This document shows, piece by piece, positions 46,901-56,752 of a stretch of 64,000 nucleotides of DNA (the stretch's first letter is position 1; every line of letters starts with the position of its first letter). The translations under genes and the position numbers were made by a program. Below the pieces are notes generated by a model. The model made no database searches, was not told where the DNA came from, and saw nothing but the letters and a program-made list of their open reading frames with translations. The stretch is from Hygrophila difformis (taxonomy: Eukaryota > Streptophyta > Magnoliopsida > Lamiales > Acanthaceae): contig JAOANR010000006.1 of the NCBI GenBank assembly GCA_030278955.1, positions 57,192,915 to 57,256,914 on the forward strand. The letters are read 5' to 3'.

Positions 46901-47681
46901 TTATAAACCTACTTGATTAGAAAAATCTATAACAACATTTCACTTGACTATATTTTCTCTTACATAACTATGTTAAACTTTTGATGAATAGTTGATACTA
47001 TGCAAATGGATCACTTCAAAGAGAACGGAGGAAGTAATTTAAAAGAGGGTATTGTGAATTATAGTCCATGTTTTAATATGCCTACCATCCTTCCCCATTG
47101 TTCGGTGAACCCCACCCATTATAAGTGTTTGTGTACCTAAACACTTTTAACTATAACAATGCCACAAAAATTCTTGATTTTGTTTACTTAAAAAGTTATG
47201 AACGAACCGCCCGTGCGTAGCGGGTAAAAAATTCTAGTTTATTCATAATTTTCAGATTCAATACCGCTCGGTTTCCATGTTTAAAATGTGTAGGTGCCAC
47301 AATTGAGCAGGGAAGTAGTTTAACTTTTGTGAATTCAAAGCATATCTAGAATGTTAGGATAAATATGAATATTGTTTTTTGCTCAAGTTGTAGTAGCTTC
47401 AAGCCTTCAATCAAGCAAGAACAATGTTATTTTTCCACCCAGCAGGAGGATACACTGAGATATCACCTAAAGAAGCATGATGATGCTCTTGGTTTGTAAC
47501 TGCAGGGAACAAAAATGAGCGCGTAGTCCATGTGAAGAACCTGACTCCAGAGGAAGTTCTGATGTGCGCAACAAGGCTGAGAAATTCACAAGGAAGAAAA
47601 GTGCTGAAGCTGAAGTCGAGACATTCAACTCAGCATCCAAGCGTTCAAGGGACATGGTCGACGACAGACTTAAAAATTTGA
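43954..47681 (+). CDS. Mitochondrial large-subunit ribosomal protein mL43, 3 coding exons
   Basis: Exons 43954-44033, 45443-45549 and 47506-47681 join to 363 nt (120 residues), the usual plant mL43 length. Residues 1-27 read MSLRGVWQLQKLIV...GIR; the thioredoxin-like L51/S25 domain follows (GFMESHLSAFKEMNPQL, VVTELNRG, PVLKGLYR). The end is ATRLRNSQGRKVLKLKSRH...PSVQGTW. The phase-2 and phase-1 splice joins rebuild conserved Arg codons (R27 and the Arg before NKNERVV). It is a nuclear-encoded component of the mitochondrial ribosome, also called L51-type. Intron 2 (about 2 kb) is swollen by AT-rich MITE-like sequence. Confidence 0.95.
45700..47260. other. AT-rich repeat-like filling of mL43 intron 2
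   Basis: Very AT-rich sequence. 46970-47040 ends GAACGGAGGAAGTAA, the terminal sequence of a Stowaway-like MITE. 47195-47235 contains GAACCGCCCGTGCGTAGCGGG, a motif frequent in plant Helitron 3' regions or other repeats. No coding sequence seen. Confidence 0.4.
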
Positions 47682-47689
47682 ATAAGTCA

Positions 47690-48276
47690 TGGATCTGCTC
47701 AAATAAGTCCTATCTTCGGCCCCCGTGTTGCTTTCCGTATGAACTCTGCAATTTGAATTCTGATATGCCCTGCCCTTCTTCAAGCTACGGTTTCCCAATC
47801 CTTCTGTTGTTAAACCCCAAACAAAAACTTACGATAAGTTAAATATTACTATATGCTTCGTTAAATATTACTATATGCTTCGTGCTTTATCGTTGGCTCG
47901 TTGAATTGTTTAGAAACCTCGTGTCCTTGTCCTTGTTCCAGCACCACCGTAGGCCGTAGCAAACCGTCCTAGGACACAATCGGACACTGCTCCAGCGGCG
48001 ATGGACTTTGAGTGGGAAGCATTGGCATTATGTCTGAAATTTCCATCTTTTGAGTGGATTGAATGTTTCCAGCTGTCTGTGTACATTGAAATTGTCATGT
48101 TTAGGGTTTGGGTTGTTAATCAACATTAAAATAACATGGACTTTAAAAATAGTATACAATAAATCAAAAATCCTAAATCATATACCACGCATAGTAATTA
48201 TTAAGTACGAAAAATATATGTAACCAAATTTTTTATGTATTTTTTTGTAGAGTAAAAAAATTTAATAAATCAATAT
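47690..48276. other. mL43 3' region and intergenic
   Basis: This includes a direct repeat TTAAATATTACTATATGCTTCGT (two adjacent copies, about 47838-47882). No further gene supported. Confidence 0.5.
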
Positions 48277-48471
48277 TACAAGTAATTGGGGGATTACGAC
48301 TTATCGCAATTGGTTAAGTCCTTTGACTTCCAACCTTTAGGTTGGTGGTTCGATTCCCTACCGCCCTCTATCACTCCCTTTTATTACCTTTGTAATTTTT
48401 ATGGCATGAGTTCTCACCATCTCTTTACTAGCTTCTATAGGCTGTTGAGGAAAAAAAATATACAAGTAATT
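48277..48471 (+). mobile_element. tRNA-derived SINE, 11-bp target duplication
   Basis: TACAAGTAATT occurs at 48277-48287 and 48461-48471. Box A-like TTATCGCAATTGGTTAAG is at 48300-48317 and box B GGTTCGATTCC at 48347-48357; the tail is A-rich (AGGAAAAAAAATA). Confidence 0.85.
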
Positions 48472-48480
48472 CAACATCTC

Positions 48481-48692
48481 AATCTTATTTGTGAGTTACC
48501 AACAGCAGTTGGCTTAAGTGGATGGAGGCTCTAGTCGCTTAAGCAAGATCTCGGGTTCGAGCCTTGTGTATGCAAAAAACTGCTTTGGGAGAGGCGCCCT
48601 TAATTGCCCTTGCAGATCCTCGAGGGATTAGTCTTGGGCCAAATGTGGCCTGGGATACCCTGGTATTTACCTAAAAATCTTATTTGTGAGTT
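48481..48692 (+). mobile_element. Second tRNA-derived SINE, 17-bp target duplication
   Basis: AATCTTATTTGTGAGTT occurs at 48481-48497 and 48676-48692. Box A-like TGGCTTAAGTGG (48509-48520) and box B GGGTTCGAGCC (48552-48562) are present. The body differs from the SINE just upstream, so it is another family. Confidence 0.85.
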
Positions 48693-48715
48693 TATATTAA
48701 GATATGTTTTAGTAA

Positions 48716-49605
48716 TTGAAATTAGGGATATTATTTATTTTTATACCTCAACTATTTCAAAGTGTCCATTTATATACTTGATCTTTTTTCTGGAAAAAAA
48801 TATACCCCTATTATTAAAACCTAGAAAAATCTACATTTCCATTAATTTGCCGTTAAGTTTGATTATTCCGTTAAATATGTATAGCCAAATTGGTCCTTTC
48901 ATATTTTTATTAATTTAATCCGTTGACCCAAATCTATATACATAATCCAAATCCAAACCATCAATTCCCAAATTTCCAGACATCAAACAAACCCTATAAC
49001 AATCCACAAAAAAAAAAAAACATCGTTCATATAACAAAATCATTGTATACCAACACCCTCAAACAACATTCATATTCAGTGTCACAAAACGCATACAATC
49101 CACAAGGTATAGGCGTAGAGCTAGCACATTAAAGAATTACAATTCGATTTTTTTATTTTATTTATATTTTTAAAAAGACACCATATTTGAAGATGTAACA
49201 ATTGAATTCGAAGGACCACTCAAAACAACACCACTAACAGTTGAATTAAAAGGAAAACGGAAGGCGATTAAAACACTACCCGCGACTCGAAGGAAATGTA
49301 CCTACAAATTTCAGGAGGGTTGCACAATGTAGGTGGAAGAGGCCGGGTCAAAAATATTGAATTGGATCATTGATATTGATTTGAGCCAACGGGTTAAATC
49401 GATAAAAATTTGATAAAAATATGGAAGGACCAATTTGTCCATACCAATTTAATGGAATAATTAAACATCAGCAACTTAACGGAAAATGTAGATTTTTTAG
49501 GTTTTAATAGTTGGGTGTATTTTTTTCCAGAAAAATAGTTTAGGTATATAAATGAACACTTTGAAATAGTAAGGGTATAAAAATAAATAATTACCCTTGA
49601 AATTA
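48716..49605. mobile_element. Non-autonomous Mutator-like element (MULE)
   Basis: A perfect 9-bp target duplication TTGAAATTA (48716-48724 and 49597-49605) flanks about 200-bp terminal inverted repeats that start GGGATATTATTTATTTT and GGGTAATTATTTATTTT. The internal part (about 48930-49380) has no transposase. 9-bp duplications and long TIRs are the MULE signature. Confidence 0.88.
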
Positions 49606-49699
49606 TACTTAAAATATTATTAAACAAAATTATTCATATAAGTATTATGTACTTAAACAAAAAAAAAGGAAAATCTTAATAATTTACTGTAAACTTTTA

Positions 49700-49958
49700 T
49701 ACTTCCTCTCGCACTGTTTTTGTTACGCTTCACTTTGGGTCTATTCACTGTTTAACTTTAATTCAAATTTTTATCATAGTTGTGCAAGATAACATAGTTT
49801 AGTGAGATCTTGTTAGATTCGTCTAATTTTATAATTTTAGAATATTGTTTTTTTATAATTTATTTGTACAAAATTTAATTTATTGATCATTAAAAATATG
49901 TATCGATATTCATGTCATATGGAAACGTAACAAAAACAATGCGACGATGTAGTATTTA
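49700..49958. mobile_element. Stowaway-like MITE
   Basis: Ends ATACTTCCTCTCGCACTG and CAATGCGACGATGTAGTAT are imperfect inverted repeats; the middle shares GTGAGATCTTGTTAGATTCGT with the MITE at 35269. Confidence 0.6.
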
Positions 49959-49979
49959 AATAGACCGCATAAGAATTGA

Positions 49980-50205
49980 CTTGAAAATATCTTTTACAAA
50001 TTCATATGCACTTATTTCAAGGATTGCATATATTAAATACTTCATGTATCATGGTACTCAATTACATTACAATAAAGTTTTCAAATGTGCAATTGACAAT
50101 CCTCGATCGGACTCAAGGGTTTCAATTTATACCTTGTCTGCTTATGCTTGAAGGTCTAAGAATTTGTCCTCCCATAATACATATATCACATCGGTATCAT
50201 AGAGC
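49980..50205 (+). other. Possible LTR tail with tRNA-Met primer-binding-like site
   Basis: GGTATCATAGAGCC (about 50192-50205) resembles the initiator-Met primer site of copia elements (one inserted/changed base). Upstream is LTR-like text, but no partner LTR is visible. Confidence 0.3.
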
Positions 50206-50394
50206 CATGGGGCGACCAAGTAAATGTGAGAAGCATTCATATGGATAATATTACAAAAGATGGTATCAATATATCTCCCTATGGATATTTGGCACTGCCG
50301 CTTGTTGGTCCACCATTATTCCGCAATGTTGTTCATCTATTGCAACTTGTATGGTTTTGGATGCTGGATCACTACAAGATTGGGGAAAAAAAAT

Positions 50395-50624
50395 TCCATG
50401 TTGTGCCATAATTTATTTATTTATTTAATTCAAAACAGTCACACAAATATCGAATTAGGCGAATCCGTCCCATAACTACCCTAATCATCGTCTTTCGGCG
50501 ATGATTATGGTAGTTATGCGACGTGTTTGCGATCATTATTGAAAAAACCGGGTTCATGGACGGGTTCAGGGATGATTAGGGTAGTTATGAGACGGTGTAA
50601 TTCGATATTTGTGAGATTGTTTTG

Positions 50625-50664
<40 letters not shown>

Positions 50665-50677
50665 TGGCACGATATGG
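50395..50677. mobile_element. Foldback MITE, family E, copy 1
   Basis: Arms starting TTGTGCCATAATTTA and (reverse) ATCGTGCCATAATTTA, followed by ACACAAATATCGAATTA and CCCATAACTACCCTAATCATCG, are inverted about 50520-50550. A poly(T) run fills the right arm at 50629-50659. Confidence 0.7.
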
Positions 50678-50679
50678 GT

Positions 50680-51477
50680 TTGTTTTCTTCCCCTGGATGG
50701 AAGATTCAACCTGCCGACAATATAGGCACTAATAGTAGTGCTAGTGCAGCTTCATCTCCGACAATCCTGTAGTCGCAATAAAATAACTTTCTATTGTAGC
50801 ATTTAACTCTTCAGAATGGACCATGTCGGGTTCAACAGTTAAGGCTCTTCCGAAGAACGACAACCCATGCACCTCAGATTGGGACATTCATATTTGTGTA
50901 GTACTGTCCTCTTCGTCGACACTTGTAACAAACTATGTTGCCAGCTGGTTGATCCTTCTTTACAACCTTATATGTGGTTCATCATCAATCTTTGCTCGCT
51001 CTTTAAATGCTTTTGATACCTCAAAAAGATTTTGGGCTTAAAGTTCTTCCCTAGCTTCTTGTTTGCTCGGTTCTTATTTATATATATGCCCTTCACTCCT
51101 CAATTTAAAGTTTAAATGACGGAATATTGAATTTAGAATTATCTATTTAATAGCATTCGACAAGAATTTGCTATTACATGGAAGTTGTTGTCCAACTCTT
51201 GTCTTCGGTTCCCTTCAACTCTGGGCCTTTGATTGCGGCGTTCATTCTGATGACGCAGAATGGGTGGATTCCTACCAAATAGTTTTCCATGCTTTAGAGT
51301 TATTTATTTAATAGCATTCAATAAGAATTTGTTATTACATAGATGTGGGATTTGGAATAGCCCAATCTCAGTGTCCTACTCCTACCCCCGCACACCCTTG
51401 GGAGCAAATTATTGGTTCTATTTCTCATGAAAAACAAGCATTTTATCCTATTTATTTTCTGGACTCTCAAGACTGTC
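50680..51477. other. Intergenic, unassigned
   Basis: Parts look like decayed coding sequence on either strand, but I recognise no family. TTTAATAGCATTC(A/G)A(C/T)AAGAATTTG occurs twice (51148 and 51308), a short direct duplication. Confidence 0.4.
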
Positions 51478-51694
51478 AAGGTAGTTAGTTTCTAGGCTCT
51501 AGCTCTGTGGCAAGAGCATGTGAAAAATCCTCAATGGCACCCTTTTCGGTGGTTGAAGATGACATGGGAGGTACCAAGGTACATTCTTTGACACTTTCTT
51601 ATTTACTCGTATGTGATTGCATATATAATGGTTTTAGTCCAATAAATTGACCTATCAAACTTCCTTGCCCAAGAGTAATTATCATTTAATATAT
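51478..51694 (+). pseudogene. Stray fragment of the neighbouring FDM gene (inverted copy)
   Basis: TGTGGCAAGAGCATGTGAAAAATCC and the following about 190 bp match the minus strand of 57030-57215, including the exon end, the GGTACATTCTTTGACA donor region and the start of the intron through CTTCCTTGCCCAAG. It carries frame-breaking changes (for example CCGAAAAGG lost to CGGTGGTTG). Both exon and intron are present, so the copy came from DNA, not from mRNA. It lies 5.4 kb from the source in opposite orientation. Confidence 0.85.
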
Positions 51695-51699
51695 GGGAA

Positions 51700-51930
51700 A
51701 AAAAACTCATTTGGTCCATAAGTTTTTTTATTTCCAAAATCATCCCATAAATATCGAATTAGATGAGTCCATCCCATAACTACCATAATCATAGCCGAAC
51801 CCGTCCATGAACCAGTTTTTTAACTAATCATCGCCGAACCCGTCCCATAACTTCCCAAATGGGGGGATGGGTTCGGCGATGACTAGGGTAGTTATGGGAT
51901 GGGTTCGGCGATGATTAACGAAAAAATCGG
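51700..51930. mobile_element. Foldback MITE, family E, copy 2
   Basis: Shares AAATATCGAATTA, CCCATAACTACC.TAATCAT and CGCCGAACCCGTCC with the copy at 50395-50677, and folds on itself around 51850. Confidence 0.6.
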
Positions 51931-51934
51931 TAAT

Positions 51935-52764
51935 TATTCTTAACATGGCTGAATTGTAATCATTTACGGACTTATAGTCCTGCAGCCTCAATTGTTGCCA
52001 CTCATGTCTGGCACTAGAGAGACTCATCAATTTTAAATGATCATATCATTTTTTCAAATTCTCCCATAGATCACGAGGATCTTTTAGCGTCAAATATTCT
52101 AGTTTTAATCCTTCATCAAGATGATGTCATAGAAAAATTATAGTTTTTGCACGTCTTGGCCTGTGGCCGTATTTTCACTCATAATGGTCTTTTCTAGACC
52201 CATTGATTCAAGATTTATTTCAACATCCATTCTGCAGGATAAGTAATTATTTCCAGATCTTTCTAACGGCATAAACTCTTATTTTGTCAAATTAGACATA
52301 ATTATATTGAAAATAAAATAAATATATTACCTCATATAACTTCCTTATAGGCTTGGAGATTTTCCGAAGAACCCCAATATGAACTTGTATTTCGGCAAAC
52401 CTCGAGTATTTCAGCAAAACTCGAAGAAGATCGTACTAATATCGTCGTGCTGATAACATCTTGTGTAATAATACCTATTAGCTAAATAAGTTTTATCTAT
52501 ATATAATATAATATATGGATAATATATAGTACTGATGCTAGGCTTAAATTAAATTAAAGAAATAGCAACGGGGAGAGTAGTATTATTGAATGTGGCCGGT
52601 ATACATGTTGTGTCCAATACAAGGTATTTATAGGAAAAGAGGCGACAGATTAGTCATCATATTCAATGACTCATAGTGCTCAAATTCGGACACTTGACAT
52701 GAAGATGAAACGTGGTGGCTATTAACATATACAGACATCCACACACTGTTATAAGTGTATAACA
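51935..52764 (-). mobile_element. Truncated copia: 5' LTR and start of gag
   Basis: On the minus strand: LTR-like 52459-52764, a primer site GTTATCAGCACGA (52445-52457) as in the copia at 41.5 kb, a leader, then a broken gag (52300 down to 51935) recognisable by DYKSVNDYNSAMLRI. The remainder of the element is missing, the left edge abutting the MITE at 51930. Confidence 0.75.
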
Positions 52765-53835
52765 ATTGATTCATTTTTGCCATTACTTCCAAGGGACTTG
52801 CAGAATCCCAACATCTCGGGAAAGCAAGCACGTATGGGTGCCAATGTTAATATATATCCTTGCAGCGTTGTCAAGCTGACTGCCTTATGAAATTTCAGAT
52901 ATAAAAAATTACTATTAAAAATGCTTGAGACTAGGTACACACAATCGCTGAAGTATAACTCAATGTCGCTTAATGGCCTTGGTTTCATCGCTGAAATGTT
53001 CATGATGGCATTGCAGTGATGTGCTTGTTAAGCAGAATTCCTTAAACTAGGTCGCTGAAATGGTCATGATTTGTCGCTGAAATAATCAAAATTAGTCTCT
53101 GAAATGCTTGGCTAGAGTCACTGAATTGGGGAAATGTATTCTGTACTATTACCAAGTTATCATATTTTAATCAAATAATTTGATATATCCCCAGCAGCGA
53201 GCTCTTGGTGATCACATTCTCCACTTGCCAATGAATTCATCAGACCAACAAAAAAATCATGGCAACAACAAATAGTTGTATAAAAATGGTCCGGAAGGGG
53301 TTCATGGAGCAGCAGGCAGAGGGTTGCAGAGGGAGGCGCAACTGGAGGTCCGATGGCGAAATAAAGAGCAGGGGAGGCAGACGTGGATAGCAAGAGTGGA
53401 GCCCAAGGGTTTCAAGGTTCCCGCGTTGGATAGGAAGCAGCAAAGGTGCCGAAGATGCATATAACAGCAGCGGAGCGTGGGAATAGGGAGCAGTGGAGGC
53501 GCCGAAGATGAAACTCGGGTAGCAGAAGCAGAGCCCAAAAGTGGATGTGATTGATGGCTGCTACATCAAGTGGAATGTTTCTGGCGTTTTGAAGATGGAA
53601 GTCCATTACAGAAGGGATTGAGGTGAACGTTTGTGGCACAAATAAAAGTTTATATTTAAATGATTACCACAACAAGTACATTGTTGGGTACCACATTGCA
53701 CATGCCTTTAATATAATACTCTCAGTATATAGGTACCATATATGAAATTGCATGATTGCTAGACTCATTAAGTATTAATCAGACTCTCAATAGAGGGGAA
53801 CCATATATGAACTTGATGGTTGGTGCACTCGTATT
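52765..53835. other. Unassigned intergenic with short repeats
   Basis: 52940-53130 repeats TCGCTGAAAT(G) six or more times. 53280-53640 is purine-rich with two degenerate copies of a GAGCAG.GGAGGC...GAGCCCAA unit (about 53347-53405 and 53486-53540). Open frames here show no family signal. Confidence 0.45.
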
Positions 53836-55212
53836 ATTACTCCCTCCTTCCCATTTACTGCGTCGTGTTTGATCTTTTTATCCTGTTCATTTTTTAAGAT
53901 TGACTCAATTTTATTGCAAGTATATATTTTGATAAAATAGTCGAGTTGGGTCTTGTTAGAATATATATTTCATATAAGTTTTTGTTATACATATGTTGAG
54001 ATATTAACAGTTGAAAAGGTGAATTGGATTTAAGGATGGCAATTTCGCCGCACCTGCTCAAAACCCGACCCGAAGAAATTGATGAAAATCTGATAAAAGG
54101 TTGATTCTTATATGGTGATGAATGGATTGGGTGACAGATCGAGTCGGAGATGGATTTAGGCTCATCCAACCCACCACTCGTCCATCACACAACCCACTAT
54201 TCAAACTATCCACCACCCATTATATTTTATTAAATATATACCTATATATGCTAAATATGTTTTAGTAAAAATTCTAACATAATTTTTCCTCTCTTTTTTT
54301 TTTTTTTTTTTTTTTTTTCCCACAGTCCCTTTCGTCGTTCCAACCTTTCCCAATTCTCCCATAGTTCCGTCACTTATTGCTAAGGGAGGGTTTATTGGCT
54401 AATCTCATAATATCAAGACTCCTTAACATGTTTTATAATTCTTTCGTTTAACTCTTTCACTCTCAGTGTTTGATTTTTCTACTTTTTGGATCTTATTATC
54501 TTGTTTTATACTTCGCTTCTATATGTCGCAAATCATATAGTATAATTTTTTAGACTTTATGTTGTTCAAATATGAATTAACTTTGAATATAAATTATTGC
54601 AAATTTATGTATATTTTAAATTCATTACTCACCTGATTTACCCGTTTCACCCATGGTTGATGGGTGGATTGGATTTGGGTTGAGTTTTAGATGGACGATG
54701 GGTGGGTTCGATGATAATATAATATTCCTGGAGGTGAATTTATCCTTCTTCGATCTACTCCGATCCATTGAAGTCAAATGGGAGAGAGAGAGAGAGAGAT
54801 TTACGTTAAGAGTTTGAAAGATAGTGGATGTAAGGTTTAGTGAGGGAGGGAGGGAGAAGCCTCTAATAAATATTTTGGGGGTGGGACTTGCATGTAATTG
54901 CAAATTGGGAGGCAAACGCAGGGACCACTGTGCCAGTACAACCAAAAATCCGCTAACCTATGGAAATGACAAAAACCCGCTAGGTGAATAATGTACTCCC
55001 ACAAATTTGAGAAATCTGAGTCTCGATCATCTCAAATTGTTTGACAGTAATAAGCCATTAGCTTGTAGTTCTTTCTGTAATAATAATGATGATGACTATG
55101 GAGCGTGACTTTAAAAGGGAATAGAGAATATATGGATACAATCAAAGCCAAAATGTTCAAACAACATTGCTCCCAAAATGAGCAAGCGCAGAGGAAACTA
55201 AACAAACAATTG
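53836..55212. other. Repeat-rich intergenic
   Basis: 53838-53960 begins TACTCCCTCCTTCCCATTT, a Stowaway-like end. 54033 GGATGGCAATTTCG and the ACCCRACCC runs at 54060-54200 and 54640-54730 look like a decayed hAT-type element. Poly(T) at 54293-54319 and (GA)n at 54783-54801. No gene seen. Confidence 0.4.
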
Positions 55213-56255
55213 TGTTTTTTTTTTTTTTTTTTTAAGGATTACAATGACGTCAAAAACGTCGGCAAAGGAGGAAAATTAGCAAATCTACATAAAGAGGGAT
55301 GGGAGGAAAAGATAAGATAGGAAAGACAACTCAAAGGTGGGGAAACCAAACACCCGCCTTGTCAGTCGACAACAGAGCTTTGATCTCATCCGGGGGTAAG
55401 CCCAACACGTGAAAAACTCCAACTCATTAGCTCCACGTTTGGCGAGAGCATCCGCCACCGTATTCCCTTCCCTCAAAATATGATTCCATTGCACTCTAGG
55501 AAGCTGTTCCCAAATGTCCGGGAGAAAATGTTTCTCACCATGGGATATAACCAATGGTCTTCACAAACTCCTTGCTGCAGAGTGTGAAGAGCAGTCAAAG
55601 AATCAGTGAAGCAAACGACAGCTTCTACGCCCAAGGCCTTGAGGCGTTTAAAGCCATTCCAAATTCCATGAAGTTCCGCCTCCAAGATAGAAGTGTACCC
55701 CACGAAGCCCGAGAAACCTTCTATCCATCGGCCATCCGCCTCACGAATAACTCCTTCAAACCCCGCCGGACCCGGATTTCCCAAAGAGCTTCCGTCCACA
55801 TGGTAATACAATACCTTGGTCTGCCACAGCATTCCACGAAACCCATCTTGGATCCACCCTCCTCGGTTGTTTATAGTAGCAGCGTTCGAGGACCTCTCCT
55901 AAGTAGTTAGCCTGGCGAACCGTGGCTTCCACATTCACGGTATCTCCCCGAAAGATGGCAGCGTTTCTACCCTTACAAATGCTCCATACCGTGGCCCTGT
56001 GTCTACCCTTCCATCTGCGGCAGAGATCATGGAGGATTGAAGAAGCTGTAGCTTGCTCATCCGTCCACCAATCTTCCACAGCCATCCCCGGCCATTTTCC
56101 TCCATACGTCCTTCGCCCACCTACACTTGAAGAAAAGATGCCTACTATTCTCTTCTTCTGTGTCACATATCACGCAGAGCCCTGAGACAGAAAGCCCTCT
56201 CTGGTATCTAACAACATTGGTAGGCAAGGAGTTGTAAACCACAAGCCACAAGAGA
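55213..56255 (-). pseudogene. 5'-truncated LINE: zf-RVT and RNase H end of ORF2
   Basis: A poly(T) run at 55214-55233 is the A tail of a minus-strand LINE. Reading from 56251: the Cys/His zf-RVT motif (LCVICDTEEENSRHLFFKC), an Arg/Trp-rich linker, then RNase H (HVDGSSLGNPG, then an Asp in CFTDSLTALHTL, and EGNTVADALAK). At least two frameshifts (about 55820 and 55520). It is a different LINE family from that at 5281. The target duplication is not clear. Confidence 0.85.
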
Positions 56256-56259
56256 ATTA

Positions 56260-56752
56260 AACAATATTATAAATTACTATTATATAAAAAGATCGAACTA
56301 AACATAAAGTAGGCTTTAAATATTTTTCAGCAATTAGCTATAAATATAAATATTAAAAACTCATCATATCATATAGATACACAATTAATGAAAATTAAAT
56401 AGGTAGGCAATAACCAATCTCTCTTATCAATTATACTGCGCTATACCACTATGGTACATAGTGTCACTGTCAGCCCCACGATACTATTAATTCAATGAAT
56501 TCTGTGATGGATTGTCCTAACCTAGGCCAATCCCAACATATGGTACATACTTAAGACTTTAACACAATGCAGGCCAATTCAAAGTCAATAGTTTAAATAG
56601 ATTCATGGATAGGGAAATCCATCACTGAACTCAGCCAGAAGTGACAATACCGAAATTGAGCAATAGTTAGCTAATATTAGGCAGAGGTTCATCCTAAATC
56701 AGTTTCAAGTAGTACATAATAATTCCAAAAAAACGATGGGAAGTTTGTGTTT
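56260..56752. other. 3' flank of the FDM-like gene
   Basis: AT-rich; no feature beyond the presumed 3'-UTR. Confidence 0.5.

Noticed and set aside
47190..47240. Helitron 3' end in mL43 intron 2 from GTGCGTAGCGGG text
   Set aside because: There is no clear CTRR end with a preceding hairpin and no 5' TC partner; left as an unassigned repeat-like motif.
53160..53640. Several Ser/Pro-rich open frames as a gene
   Set aside because: They arise from purine/pyrimidine-biased degenerate repeats; no family match and no splice or UTR support.
55554..56185. Plus-strand open frames of 87-118 codons
   Set aside because: They are antisense shadows of the minus-strand LINE remnant.
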